A DNA stretch of 64,000 nt from Desarmillaria ectypa (lineage: Eukaryota; Basidiomycota; Agaricomycetes; Agaricales; Physalacriaceae). This document shows positions 12,399-24,315 of this stretch, one piece after another. The stretch covers positions 558,001 to 622,000 of the forward strand of contig JAUDYN010000007.1 in the NCBI GenBank assembly GCA_030407005.1. Reading direction: 5' to 3'. The notes below the pieces were generated by a model. It worked only from the letters and a program-made list of their open reading frames with translations, did no database searches and was not told the origin of the DNA. A program made the position numbers and the translations under genes. Every line of letters starts with the position of its first letter. The first letter of the stretch is position 1.

Positions 12399-13337
12399 TC
12401 AAAACCACGAACTGTCCCCCTGTCTGTGAGTCCGCAGCAACGGGAACATAGACCGAGTCTCGGTCTTTTCCAAGTCTCCGTCCATCGTCCTTGATCTCTC
12501 CCAGACCAGGTACGCCGCAATGGATACTAATGTAAGTCCAAGTCCAAGTCCCAGCGTCAGCCCTAGAGCGAGCGATAGTTGCTTACTATTGTTCGCTGGG
12601 CCCCCAGCTGACGCAGCGCCGGTCGGTGTCGCCAGTATAGTTGTAGACGAAGGTATAACTATTGCAGGAGGCAACGTCTGCGTCGGTAGAACAGTTTCCC
12701 TGTCCGATACCCTTTATTAATGGAAGAAAAGAGAATATTGTTCACAGCCTCACGAAGAGCCATCCGAGACCTGCGCTGTCAGTGTCCCGACATCCAGCCG
12801 GGTCCCGTTGATAAAGGTAATGCTAAAAGTCGTGACCTCATCTTCAATGAGGTTGACGACTGTGATAGTGGATAGTGGGGGTCGAAATTGCTGCTGTATT
12901 GACGTGTTACCAGCGGAAACCGTGATGTTGATCGTTGCGTTGGACTGAGAAGAGGTTGTCACGAACAGTGCCGCGGCTGCAATTGGATCCGTTAGACTAG
13001 TAATGGTGATGAAGGGTGAGCACAGCATAGACTCGCCATGGATCTGCAGGAACATCTGAGGTATTATCGCAGCTCCCTCATTTAGACCGTCGGTTGATAT
13101 GACAGTGGTACCATCGACATCGATGGCTTGCCTTCAGACGAACTCGATTGGCCGTATTCATATGCGGAGTCGGAAATGAAAAACGTACCACCCACCCCTG
13201 CAATCGCCACCACCCTTGGTAGAATCACAGAAGAAGGGGGTGTACACAATCTGCGAAGCGTTGTTCGGTATCGAGACATTATGAAAAGACACTGCCTGAG
13301 CAGTACATAGGATACAGAGGACGAAAAGAACAAGCAT
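12399..13337 (-). CDS. Secreted/anchored glycoprotein with C-terminal transmembrane helix
   Basis: Three exons join in frame to 279 aa: 13337-13189, 13131-12754, 12711-12399. The N-terminus MLVLFVLCILCTAQAVS is a clear signal peptide with a likely cleavage after AQA. The lumenal part has cysteines and several N-glycosylation sequons (NVS, NAS, NAT, NIT, NTS, NGT), then a Ser/Thr/Pro-rich stalk. One hydrophobic helix of about 20 residues, rich in LGL repeats, is followed by a basic WERSR stop-transfer and a short cytoplasmic tail. Such type I cell-surface proteins are common in mushroom-forming fungi and mostly uncharacterised. No catalytic motif was seen and function is unknown. The splice model is well supported by phase and by the topology it produces. 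Confidence 0.75.
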
Positions 13338-14428
13338 CCGAAAGACTTAGTCTCGGGAGGATACAGGACAGACGAGGAGCTTGAGAAGCCAAGCGCCCAT
13401 GAACGTAATCTTCGTGTGCCTGCTTAGGCAACGATGGACTAATTGAGGGTGCATCTATGATGGAGGTGAAACTGACATACCAGCGTCAGTCGGAGCGGTG
13501 GAGAGGAAGGACGGCCAAAGCGCCCTAGGAGCAGAAAAGAATGACGATGGAGAATGTAATGGCTTGGTTTGGAGAGTAACGACAACCATTGACATTCCGT
13601 GTGATATTAAGACATGTCCAACTGGATGGTTAATGCAGCGTGCAATTCAAGAGAGTTTGTAGCATGAACCGAGTGATCCGAGTCATTGATCTTCCATATC
13701 ACTTGCGTCTGCCCAAGTGGTACCGTGCCGTGTAATGATGATGATGATTGGTCCCTTTATTTATCGACTTGATAAACTAAAAATGTTTATTGTTAGCTCG
13801 AAGCTTTGGCATAGTTACAACCGAATACTTACAAATAACACTGTTATTTATTGAGGAACTGATAAGTATATTGAAAGATAAAACTGGCGAAGTGGCGGAT
13901 AGAAAAGCCAGATTCAGTGTCCAAGTTACAAGAAGTTACATGACGGATGACCAGACTAAGTTTCAATTTGACAACTTGAACGGCGCCGGTTGTTGCAGTT
14001 TCACGGGCAAACTTCGCCGCAAAGTCGTGGTTGGAGGAGCCATATGGGTATATGCATGGGAAACCTAGTGGTCCGACTATCCCTGGTCCGTATGCTCGCA
14101 TTAGTTACAGCTATGAACATATGCCCAATCGTGGTTAGCCTAACCATGAGCGTGCTGTAGCTAGATTTCCGGCGACGCTGAAGACCGTAGAAGAACCAGA
14201 AAATGCAAGGTCCTCGAAAAGTCAAATTAAACGGCGACAAGCAGGCGAGACGATGCTATATTTGTAGCTGGGAACTAAGCGCCTGGGTCCTTCACCCTGG
14301 GAATAGTATTCGACGTGGATCATGATGATGGCCATAGAAGACGAAGACCGGAATCTCGGTGGATGCGAAGTCAAGGTTGCCAAGCATCGCCAAATTGCCT
14401 GTTCTCTTAGCCGTCGACCACCACCACA
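13338..14428. other. Intergenic between divergent genes
   Basis: Frames of 80-90 codons exist on both strands at about 13790-14240, but none has a motif, a clean intron set or a partner exon. A short run of ATG repeats (near 13735-13747) is present. The region should hold the divergent promoters of the glycoprotein gene and the Gfd2-like gene. Confidence 0.45.
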
Positions 14429-16100
14429 ATGTCGGACTTTACCTTGGTCGAGCCCGCCGGCTGGACGCTCTCGCTGCAGTCGATATACTCGGCCTACATT
14501 GGGTACTTCCAGATTCATGGGATCCCTTGGTGGGACCGGTCCTGGGGCCATCTCTTCTCGTCGTTTGGAGATTTCCTCTCCTTTTCGTGGCCTGTGATTA
14601 CCTTGACTGATGCAACGACGGGGACGGCGCATATAGTAACGAGGCCGGGGTCGTTGAATGCATTCCTCAAGATGGTCAAGACGAGGTAGTGAGGCTATCC
14701 AATGGGTAATTCAACGCTGACAGTGTGGTAGATTCGGTGAGACACTCCCTATACCGCCCAATATCCTTCATGTTACGCCTTTTTCTGGCGCTTCGCGACA
14801 TATGAGGCATATCAATGACTGGACTGGCTATAAGAAACTCCATGCGACCCTACCCGCCTCGGAATTGGCTGCGATTAGGGTATGGCCCCGCTACCTTTGG
14901 CACTGCTCTATCTGACTTGTGTGCAGACACGAATTCGAGCAGGCGATCCAACAGTCATCATGCCACTCTGGACAGCACGCGATAAGACTTACCTCACGCT
15001 GTCGTTTGCATGGAGTGAGCGGAACGAGAAGAGTTGCCTAGAGTGGGGGTATGCTGCGGTTCGGTGTTCGGTCCTGGACTCGTACGTCCGCATTACACTG
15101 CATTTCTTGGATTTTCCTAATTGTGCGCAGACAAGGACAATGGCCTCCCGTTCCGGACGTAAATTATCGGTATGTCTTTCACCCAGCAGGAATCCCGGAA
15201 TTTAATCGAAACTTAGCTCACTATTCATGGCTGGGACCGGTCCGTGTTTCGCAACATAAATGAAATCACCAAGTCATCCACAGTACCGGAGAACCTATCA
15301 GTCCCAGCCATGTACAGTGAATTAGATTTTGATTGAATTCCAGGTTCCCTCAAACTTCTCTACAGGACTGTGTGCTCATATAACCTCAATGTGACAGGAA
15401 AGGACACTACATAACTGCAGAATACGCCGACCAGGTCATCAATCGTATCAACCCAACCTTCCCATGGTCGTATGCGTTTGGAGATTCGCAAGTCATCGGA
15501 AAGTCCAACATCTCCCAGGTTGTCGAGGCCGTAGTCTCTTCTCTCGCATCGCCTGATTCGGACACGACTCCCAACAATCTTGTCCTCGTCATCCATGGCT
15601 CAGCCGAGATTATCCCACGTCTTCAACAGATGGGCATCAAGCTACCGCACAATATGCATATTATCGATACCGCATCCTTTGAGCGCACTCTCTTCGCTGC
15701 AGGGAAGCGCGGCGTCATGGGAGGTCGACAACCCGGCTCGTCAATGACTCTCGACGGCCTCGTCATGACGCTTGCCCCTGGTTTGGCCAGCATACCACGC
15801 AACACGGGCAACGAATCGTTCCTAGGCCTGTTTGCCCTTCAAATGCTCCTAGAACCTGAAGGCGTCCGGATGCCGACCGTGAATGTCAAGAACGTCACTG
15901 CCGGAATGAGGCATTCGATGGTCATGAATTCGAAGAATGGCGCTGGGATCAGTCCCACGGATTTAGGTATACCAGTAGAGGAATTTGGACAGATGAAGTT
16001 TGTGCCGGGGAGGTCAGGGTCCAGATCTCCTGGAAGGCAGCTCGATGTCGTGGACAACAGGAGGTCGAGGAGGTTAAGTGGGTTTGTGTTGACACGGTAA
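14429..16100 (+). CDS. Gfd2/YDR514C-like domain protein
   Basis: Five exons join in frame to 433 aa: 14429-14685, 14732-14879, 14927-15081, 15131-15169, 15398-16100. Four introns are 46-49 nt except the last, which is 228 nt. The N-terminal half has SIYSAYIGYFQIHGIPWW and a conserved-looking ILHVT/HINDW region. The C-terminal half has GHYITAEYAD, YAFGDSQVI, LVLVIHG, HIIDTASFERTLFA and NTGNESFLGLFALQ. This order matches the fungal Gfd2/YDR514C family, which has an RNase H-like (DEDD exonuclease-type) fold; yeast Gfd2 is linked to mRNA export. Whether this protein is an active nuclease cannot be told. The tail is basic and Ser/Arg-rich. Confidence 0.75.
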
Positions 16101-16513
16101 ATTTTTCTGGACTACATCGTTTCGCATCATGGACAACTCGGAATATGGACTACGTACATCCTATGACTACATGGACTCGCTATACACTGCTACTCGAACT
16201 GTACTCTCATTATTGTATATAACAGTAATCTCTCAATAGGATTGTAGGCTTATCTTTGGTGGGAAGAGTTGAAGAAGAGTTACCATAATCCGTTAGCTCA
16301 TGTGAGAAGCACTATCATATCATATTTCACACTTGCTCAAAAATCGCTGAGAGAGATGCTCGTCTTTCTCTCAATCCAGATATTCGAATGCGAGTCTATT
16401 CTAGCACGTGGAGGCAGTGTGAACTCAGTCAGCACGGCAAATCCCCAGCGGTCTCCGCAGATTGTACTATTCAGATAAAGAACTTCTAATTATTCGCTCT
16501 AGCATCTAAATAC
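16101..16513. other. Convergent spacer
   Basis: This is the space between two converging 3' ends, the Gfd2-like gene on the left and the truncated FAD oxidoreductase on the right. No gene or structured RNA was seen. Confidence 0.5.
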
Positions 16514-17590
16514 CTAGCCTTTGATAAGATTCCAGCACACTTTGAGCATAAGTCCCAACTGGAAAGCGTCGGAAGGCGGTGCAAGGAGCGACCTGACGTG
16601 CCAAATTACTGAACCCGCCTGTTCATCCTATAGATCGGAAAGGTGTGACTGACGAACGATTAGGTACAGTTGACTATAGAACTCACAGTGAAAGCCACAA
16701 TGGTCAGTTTCTTCATGTACCATCGAAGCCACGAGCCTTTTGATAACGTCTCTCCGGGAAGCGGAATTGTCGTCGAGAATGAATAGTCTGGACGCAGCCA
16801 GTCAATAATGGATATCAACGGTTCATCCGTCAATGCGCTTACCGCTGGCTTTGAGTGACATCCTAAAGACCGATCGCTTTCAAAACAGGGTTCTGAGCGA
16901 ATGTGAGAAAAAGCTCACCAAACTGGTTTGATTTTTTCCGCGTGAACGCTGAAGTATTTCTTCGAGAAATCTCTTGGTATAGCTGTCGAGTTCATGAGTA
17001 GCTTTTGGAGACAAACAGCACCAAAGATGGCTTTTGAGCACCCTTGCCTACGTGCATTGTTACCCTCTGCTGGAAGGGAACGGATAAAGGTGAATAAACG
17101 TACCCATAGACAGGGTTTACTCTCATGACGCTGTCACCCATAGCTACGTAATTAGACGGCAAGTTAACAGCACTTTCATATCTAACGTAGCTAGAACCGG
17201 CTGATGATACTTTCAGCATTTTTTAATGAGACATGGAAGCACACATACGATAACGGACTTGGCTGCAAGTCATGGTATCTTTCACCTCATCGAGCATGTC
17301 GAGCATCGTGAAAAATGTCTCAGGAATAGGCTTCTCCGTAATCAGAGACCAAGCGCCGGCTTTGGCTTCCTCAAGAGTCGTCGGAAGCTCGCAGTCGCCC
17401 ATGGCAGTAAAACAAATTTGCACTAGAGGACATTAGCGAGACGTTCACATAAGAGGAATAGCGACTTGCTGATGTCTCCATCTACGCGCTGAGAATAGAC
17501 ACAACGGTTCTCCTTCTTAGGGTCCGGCGAGACGCAGTAAATTACCCCGCATTCATCATACGGAAACGGAAGGCCAGGCATCTTCCAGAC
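16514..17590 (-). pseudogene. FAD oxidoreductase copy 2, lacking its N-terminal half
   Basis: Homology to copy 1 begins abruptly near 17590, at the segment matching PGLPVPYDEC. It then runs without a frameshift to the stop at 16516-16514. All later exon boundaries match copy 1, including GDSVMRVNPVYG. The glycine-rich FAD motif, the membrane segment and the first four exons are missing, and unrelated sequence lies upstream. One intron (17469-17423) uses a GC donor, GCAAGT, where copy 1 has GT. The 3' half looks unusually clean for a dead gene, so the truncation may be recent, or a new 5' exon may have been captured. A flavoenzyme without its FAD motif should not work. Confidence 0.75.
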
Positions 17591-17996
17591 CTATTCCCGT
17601 GGACAGTGCATTGCTTTAAGGCCGTATATGAACGTCCGACCAGCATTCGACCAGTCGTGAGGGAATATTCACTGAGGACGGAACATAGGAACGGTGTTGC
17701 TAAAGGAATGAAAGCAAAATGAAGCAAGAGACTGACAGGATGGAGACCCTGAAACTCATTTTGAAGATTAAACGAGAAATGGAACAGTGCATAAATAATT
17801 GTCTGTGTCATGGTCTAAGCTTATAACACTGAGCATCGACGCTGTCTATGAACCCATAAAAGCATGGCCCTTGAGCTTGAGTCTAAATTGACAACATTAA
17901 CAGCTTCATATATCATATAATATAGGGCAAGCAATCAATGCGGGACTGTCAACGCTTTGAAGTTTCCGAACTTGGCCAGTCGTGCAGGTAGTGACG

Positions 17997-18044
17997 TTCC
18001 TGACTTCGTATACGTTGCAGTGGCATCGTATACGAAGTCAGGAA
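17997..18044. repeat. Perfect 17-bp inverted repeat, 14-nt loop
   Basis: Left arm TTCCTGACTTCGTATAC (17997-18013) and right arm GTATACGAAGTCAGGAA (18028-18044) are perfect reverse complements around GTTGCAGTGGCATC. It could form a hairpin in DNA or RNA, or serve as a dyad binding site. It sits in the shared upstream region of the truncated FAD gene and MFS 1. Confidence 0.9.
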
Positions 18045-18373
18045 GTGCAGGCTTGAATGGACTAAGGGCAAGTAAATTTGGGTGTGGAGGTGTTGACAGC
18101 AACGAAATCGCTTGCTTCATGCGAACGAGCCTGACATGGTAGAACAACAAAGCACAGTGCTACATACGCAGCTCATGCTACCAGTGGCAAGGAAAAGCCA
18201 GCATTCGGAGAGGTGAGGACAGTTTGGGGGGGGTGGTGGTGGGCGACGGAAAATGCCGAACTGTAACTTGCCAGGGCTCCCTTCCTTGTTCACTAACCAT
18301 CATCTCGTTCGATGTACGTCTTTTCATTTTCAGCAACGGACTCATTGTTAGGGCGCGAAAGAGGTTTCTCCTC

Positions 18374-18380
18374 TATAAAG
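18374..18380 (+). promoter_or_regulatory. TATA box of MFS 1
   Basis: TATAAAG lies 80 nt before the ATG at 18454. MFS 2 has TATAAAA at almost the same distance from its own ATG, which supports both as real promoter elements. Confidence 0.55.
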
Positions 18381-18453
18381 GCGATGAACGATGGAGGATG
18401 AGGCGTCGACCACCCCAGAGCTGCCCTCTTCCTGCTAGGGGAATCCTACCACT

Positions 18454-20389
18454 ATGGTCCAGGATATTTTTCGCGACTCGACCATTGGCCAATTCATCAA
18501 CTACATATCGAACGGCCGTATCTTTCCCTATGCTGACCAACGACCCGCCTTTCGAATTCCTTTACATTTCCTACCGACACGACCCTCAACCACATTGTCA
18601 CCCGATTCCGACGCGATAACGCTATGTGGGGATGTGGAAAAGTCAACGCCTAAAGTGGAACTCACAAGGGAGTCGACTTTGGCTATGGATGCCGATGCAA
18701 GCAAGCATCCAGATCCTTTCACTGTAGGATGGTACGGGGACGACGACAAAGAGAATCCAAAGTTCGATTTATTCTGCACCCTCCCTCCAGGCCGTTGACA
18801 GTATGATCTCTAGAAAGTGGTCTTCGGAAAAACGCGCGTTTGTCGCATTCTGTATCAGTTTCTTGACCTTCAGCGTGTACATTGGCTCAGCCATCTATAC
18901 GCCGTCTATCCCTGGATTGATGACGGACTTCAACGTCTCCCAAACAACAGCTACACTCGGTCTCACGCTGTACGTTCTTGGCAAGTGAATTAACTTCCTA
19001 CCGCCAGCATGAACCGATGTCCACATTAGCATACGGCATAGGACCAATGTTTCTGGCGCCTCTGCAAGAACTTCCCGGCATAGGTCGAACCCCAGTCTAC
19101 ATGGTCACATTATTCTTGTTCGTCATATTCCAAATACCCATCGTCATGGCTAAAAGCATGAGTACCGTCCTCGCGTTTCGCTTCCTTACTGGGTTCGTTA
19201 GCAGCCCTGCACTCGCCACTGGAGGCGCGTCCATGGCGGATATCTACCCCGCGAATCACATCACGTATGTATTGGGGATTTGGTCGCTCGGTGCGGTTGC
19301 TAGTCCCATTCTTGGCCCAGTTATTGGAGGGTTTGCAGCTCAGGCGAACGGATGGCGATGGCCACAGTATGAACTAATCTGGATAGTCAGCTTTGCCCTG
19401 ATTTTCCTTCTTCTCTTTCTTCCCGAGACTTACGGGCCAACGATCTTGTTGAAACGGGCACGACGGCTGAGGAAGCTGACAGGAAATGAGCGACTGCGAT
19501 CTCAGAGTGAGAAGGACTCAGAGGGCGAGACATTTGCGGCGGTGATGAAGGAAGCCCTGATCCGTCCCTTCATTCTTGCTAAAGAGCCTGTCTTGATGTT
19601 TGCGAACTTCTACGTTGGTTTTGTTTGTTAGCTTCAACATCAATCTCTGCTGGCGAATCTACCATTGACACCATTTTAACAGATGCGATATTTTACTTGT
19701 GGTTTGAGGCTTTCCCGCTAGTCTTTACAGATATCTACCACTTTCGTCTTGGTGCCAGCGGCCTGCCCTTTCTTGCCTTCACCGTTTCTGCTGTAATCAC
19801 TGTATGTACATTCCTACTTCTATCACCACTATTGCTAACCGATGTTTTCCAGTACACCGTATATGTTATCTACCTAAAATACCGCATTGCACCTCGGTTG
19901 GCAGAAGCTCACGCAGCAGGCATTGACGTCTTGCCTGAGATTCATCTCGAGATTGGACTTATGGCCAGCATCCTCATCCCGACGAGTGTCCTTATCTTCG
20001 GGTTCACTGCAAAGGAGAGCATCCACTGGATCGTCCCTATCATCGGGACCGCCCTCTACCTTCCCGGCATCTACCTCATCTTCCTGGGCATCCTGACATA
20101 TGCGACATGTGTATACCCTGCGTATGCCGCATCGGTCCTCGCTGGGAATGCTTTCTTCCGCTCGACGGTTGCCAGCGTCTTTCCGCTGTTTGGCCGCGCA
20201 TTCTTTGTTAGCCTTGGTTTGGGCCCAGGATCCGCTCTCTTGGCTGGCATCTCTTTCTTGCTCATGCCGGTGTTTTGGGTACGTCGAATAACTCTGCTCT
20301 ACCTATATTGCTGATGTTCTTCACTCTAGTCGTTGTGGAAATGGGGTCACGTCTTACGGAGGCGGTCAGTTTATGCCTCTAGCTTATGA
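18454..20389 (+). CDS. MFS drug:H+ antiporter-type transporter, copy 1
   Basis: Six exons join to 558 aa: 18454-18761, 18814-18980, 19030-19626, 19683-19801, 19853-20278, 20330-20389. About 115 hydrophilic residues with GWYGDDDKENPK precede twelve likely membrane helices, starting at FVAFCISFLTFSVYIGSAIY. GPMFLAPLQELPGIGR and LAFRFLTGF...GGASMADIY match the DHA1 (TPO/FLU1, cycloheximide-resistance type) subfamily, plasma-membrane pumps that export drugs or metabolites. The second intron (18981-19029) has a GC donor, GCAAGT, where MFS 2 has GTAAGT, so the gene need not be broken. Exons 2-6 have the same lengths as in MFS 2 (167, 597, 119, 426, 60), showing duplication after the introns were fixed. 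Confidence 0.85.
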
Positions 20390-21376
20390 CAAAACCTTTG
20401 CCACTTTGGTCAGCTTCAACTATTGTCTTGGCAAATTCGCAATGGCTCACGTCATTTAGGATTTAACGTGGTTGTGTACTTTCATATTCCTTCTAGACCT
20501 CTATTTTTCGATGTAGTATCTAGCATAACAGATTTGATACGAAAGGTTGGTATCACTTAGACATGTATCCGAGCGTCTACACAACAGGCCTCATTGGGCC
20601 ATCAGCAAAGTGAAGACGGTCCTTGTACTTATTACAGGAATGGATGATTATCCTCTTCCATCATAAAGAGTTGTACGGCGAATTCAGCTTCGCGGAGAAT
20701 TGAAGCTTGAAGAGTCGAAACGGGGCATCAGGGAGGACTTTATTCTAGGGAAGCTGACTGCATGTAATACGAAGAGTGAAAAGGTCAAATGCAAGTCCAC
20801 TGAGCAATAAAGACCAGGCTTGCGCACCGTTTCAAGTTACACACCGATAAGTTACCGTAGATCCGTGAATCACGTTACATGAATTCTCTGAAATTACTAG
20901 TCAATGGCTACCATAGTGAATACTTAGCAGGGACGCAAGAAAAAAAATTGCGTTGACTCTCGAGTCTAGGGTTGCGCACGAAACCCTAGGTTCTGATACT
21001 GAGGGGTTTCGGACAGGTAAGTTAGCGGTTAATTATTGGCAATTTGCCTCCCCTCGCTGGAGGATGTTTTTGCCAAGGTAACTTAGCTATCATATAATTA
21101 CACATTGGCAGTAAGATCACTGTCATATTCAATCCTATCGCATTGATATTCTATCTACAAAGTAAAGCATAGTTCTGTAACGCTTTACAGCAAAATATGA
21201 TCCAAAACAGTGCGAAGGTAATAATTCTGGAAAGGATTTCGGTAATTGCCGCACGTCCGTCATGTGATAGACTAGGTAGTAAAATGTCGTAACAAAACCC
21301 CTGGCGGTTTCCTGCGCGACCCTACTCGAGTCTCGACTAAAGCACAGTATGAAAATTGGACAAGATAAAAAATGAT
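20390..21376. other. Intergenic between converging transporters, left part
   Basis: AT-rich spacer with short local palindromes around CCCTAG near 20970-20990. No gene was found. Confidence 0.45.
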
Positions 21377-21517
21377 TGATGAGAGTGGGATTCGAACCCA
21401 CGCCCTTTCGGGAAAGATAGACGGGAATATAACATACCTTGCAGTTCTGTTGACGCTTACATTGCACCTCACAGCCGTTGAAGCTTGGATCTTTGCTCTT
21501 ACCGTCTGACTATCATT
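21377..21517 (-). tRNA. tRNA-Leu(CAA)-like gene with intron, probably decayed
   Basis: On the minus strand the 3' half is excellent: variable arm CCCGAAAGGG, T arm GTGGG-TTCGAAT-CCCAC, acceptor strand TCTCATC and discriminator A. The 5' half is poor. The best acceptor partner, AATGATA, pairs at only five of seven positions and the D arm is irregular. An anticodon stem AAAGA/TCTTT encloses CAA plus about 70 nt, which suits the intron found in eukaryotic tRNA-Leu(CAA). Position 33 is C rather than the near-universal T. It is most likely a pseudo-tRNA. Leu(CAA) identity is tentative. Confidence 0.4.
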
Positions 21518-22247
21518 CAATTACCAGACACGCTATGCCACGGGTGACGTTGGCAACACCTACTATAAGTCTGTTGGTTGATCTTCGTCATGCTTTGTTC
21601 AAATTGCATTGATCTTTAGGGTCTGGTCTTGTCACTGTCGAAGCGTTGACGACTCAATAGAAAACTTGACCTGATCTTTTGAATACATAAGTATCTTGAC
21701 CATGAGCATCAGGAAACTGGGCTCGTAGACTTCAGCAGACTATTTTGAGTACCAGTAATGGGTATCCGCGTACGAGACCAGCAACCAGGACTTGATAACG
21801 CCAGTGGAACTCCGATAAGTCGACCTTTCATTAGTGGTACTTGCTTGACTCTTGAGTGACCGACTGAGAGGGTGGCTGACTGAGAGACAACGCCTGCCCT
21901 GGGTGTGTCGCAGTAGTCCTGTTTTCAGGGTGAAATCATCTTTACTTGTAAACGACCCTGGGCAGCAACCGGGTTAGTTTGGCGCAGCACGACTGTTTGC
22001 CCGATGGAGTATTGTTGCATTAGTATACGCCATTACATTTGGTGTTCATAATATAGAAGCTAGTCGGGCCCATGTCTAGAAATACAAAGCAGGTTGACTA
22101 GGGATATAGCTCTATCGTGCGAGGACGTTCTATCTGGTATGTTCTAAGTCATAATAAGTTCTTGCCAATTGACACACCGTTGTTCATTTCTGAACGCAAA
22201 GACGGCAGCGAAAGCTGATGGAAGTAGCTGGAGGTGTCGAGTCCTTT
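21518..22247. other. Intergenic between converging transporters, right part
   Basis: This is the 3' flank of MFS 2. No coding sequence or repeat that I can support. Confidence 0.45.
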
Positions 22248-24236
22248 TTATGGGCTGGCCGCATACACGGACCGTCTCCTCAAAACATGTCCCCATTTCC
22301 ATAGTGACTAGAATAAAAAGATTAGCTTGCAAAATGAGAGGGACTTGGATAGGACATACCCAAAACACTGGCATAAGCAGGAAAGAGACACCAGCGAGTA
22401 GGGCAGAGGCTGGACCCAAACCGAGGTTAACAAAGAATACACGTCCAAAGAGTGGGAAAACACTGGCGATGGCTGAGCGGAAGAGGTCGTTTCCTGCGAG
22501 AACCGATGCGGCATAGGTAGGGTACGCTGACGTTATATATGTCAGGATGCTCTGGAAGGTGAGGTAGATACCAGGAAGGTAAAGCGCAGCGCCGATAATG
22601 GGAACAATCCAGTGGATACTCTCCTTCGAGGTGAATCCGAAAATGAGGACGCTAGTCGGGATGAAGATGCTCGCGATCAATCCAATCTCTAGGCGAATCT
22701 CTGGCGCAATGTCGACGCCCGCAGCTGCAGCTTTGGCAAATCTAGGTGCGATGTGGTATTTCTGATAGAAAACGTATGCGGTGTACTAGAGTACAGCTAT
22801 CAGCACCAGGACTCGGTGAAAATAAGAGTACTTACAGTAATAGCGCCAGATACGACGAAACCAAGGAAAGGCAGGCCGCTGACACCCAGATTGAAGTTGT
22901 AGATGTCGATGAATACAAGTGGGAAGGCTTCGAACCACAGGTAAAAGATCGCGTCTAATAGAAATATTGTCAATTATTAAGAGTCCTACCCAGACAGCGT
23001 GGGGCCTACTCACAGACAAATCCAAGATAGACGTTTGCAAACATCAAAACCGGCTCCTTGGCAAGAACGAAGGGACGGATCAGTGCCTCCTGCATCACCT
23101 CTCTGAGCGTTTCACCCTCTTTATCCTTCTCGCTTTGGGACCTCAACTCTTGGTTCCCTGTGAACTTCCTGAGCCGCTGCGCGCGCTTCAATAGGATCGT
23201 TGGTTCGTAGGTCTCAGGTAGAAGCAGAAGAAGAAAGATAAGCGCGAAACCGGCGATCCAGATGAGTTCATACTGAGGCCACCTCCATCCGTTTGCCTGT
23301 GCTGCGAATCCTCCAATGACTGGACCAGTGATAGGACCAGCGACAGCTCCGAGCGCCCAGATTCCCAACACGTATGGGAATTGATGCATAGGGTAGATGT
23401 CCGCCATGGACGCACCTCCCGTAGCAAGCGCAGGGCTACCGACAAATCCAGTGAGGAAGCGGAACGCCAGAACCGTGCTCATGTTTCTGGCGACAGTGAC
23501 GGGTACCTGGAAGACGACGAATAGGAATAGTGTGGCCATGTACACCGGGTTACGACCTATCCCCGGAAGTTCTTGAAGGGGCGCCAAAAACATGGGGCCA
23601 ATACCGTATGCTGATTAAGAACGTTAGGACGGTGCGGAATGGAGTTGGACGCGAAACAACTTACCAAGAACGTACAGCGTTAGACCGAGAGTGGCCGTGG
23701 TTTGGGAGACATTGAAGTCAACCATCAGGCCGGGAATTGATGGCGTATAGATGGCTGAGCCGATATACACGCTGAAAGTCAAGAAGCTGATGCTAAACGT
23801 GACAAATGCGCGTTTCGCAGGAGACCAGTTTCTGGGAATAGAATTGAGACAATAAATTTTATAGAGTCAGAAACGAAGCAAACCTTGGGTTCTCCTGGTC
23901 ATCGTCCCCGTACCATCCTACTGTGTATGGATCGGAGCTGAGAGTAGCATCGATCTGTTTTCGCTTCTCCGCGTCGATATCCACAGCCAAGGTTGATTCC
24001 CTCGTGAGTTGTACTCCTGGTGTTGATGCATCTCTAGACTTTTCCAGGTTACTGCATAGCGTTGTCGCATCAGAATTTGGGGACACGAGTGTCGACGGTC
24101 TTTGAGATGATGGAAGGAGAAAATGCAAAGGAACCTCAAAGTCGGGTCGTTGGTCAGCGTAGGGAAAGATACGACCATTTGAAATGTAGTTAATAGCTTG
24201 ACCAATGGTCGAATCGCGTAGGATGTCCTGGACCAT
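22248..24236 (-). CDS. MFS drug:H+ antiporter-type transporter, copy 2
   Basis: Six exons join in frame to 573 aa: 24236-23884, 23831-23665, 23610-23014, 22954-22836, 22785-22360, 22307-22248. It shares MVQDI, GWYGDDD, GPMFLAPLQELPGIGR, GGASMADIY and the C-terminus SLWKWGHVLRRRSVYA with MFS 1. All its introns have ordinary GT-AG ends. The N-terminal cytoplasmic region is 15 residues longer than in MFS 1. It faces MFS 1 tail to tail. Expected to export toxic compounds or metabolites at the plasma membrane; the substrate is unknown. A third copy at 36791-38354 is dead. Confidence 0.88.
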
Positions 24237-24308
24237 AGTGATACAAGTCTAGGGGTAAAGGAAAGGAGAGCTTGGGGAGATTGATGCCTTCTACTCATTT
24301 TGGGTCGC

Positions 24309-24315
24309 TTTTATA
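24309..24315 (-). promoter_or_regulatory. TATA box of MFS 2
   Basis: TATAAAA on the minus strand lies about 73-79 nt before the ATG of MFS 2, at the same spacing as in MFS 1. Confidence 0.55.

Larger units (their letters stand above)
17591..18453. promoter_or_regulatory. Head-to-head intergenic region between FAD copy 2 and MFS 1
   Basis: The truncated FAD gene leaves to the left and the MFS transporter to the right, so this is a shared upstream region. It holds a perfect 17-bp inverted repeat (17997-18044), a short G run near 18224-18235 and a TATA box at 18374. Shared control is inference. Confidence 0.4.

Noticed and set aside
17997..18044. The inverted repeat as a recombinase (loxP-type) site
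   Set aside because: The arms share ACTTCGTATA with loxP, but the spacer is 14 nt or more instead of 8, the arm ends differ, and no recombinase gene is present. Likely coincidence.
18803..18988. MFS 1 as a pseudogene, because the frame ends at 18986-18988 and no GT donor follows
   Set aside because: A GC-AG intron with an ideal GCAAGT donor, at the same place as the GT-AG intron in MFS 2, restores the full frame.
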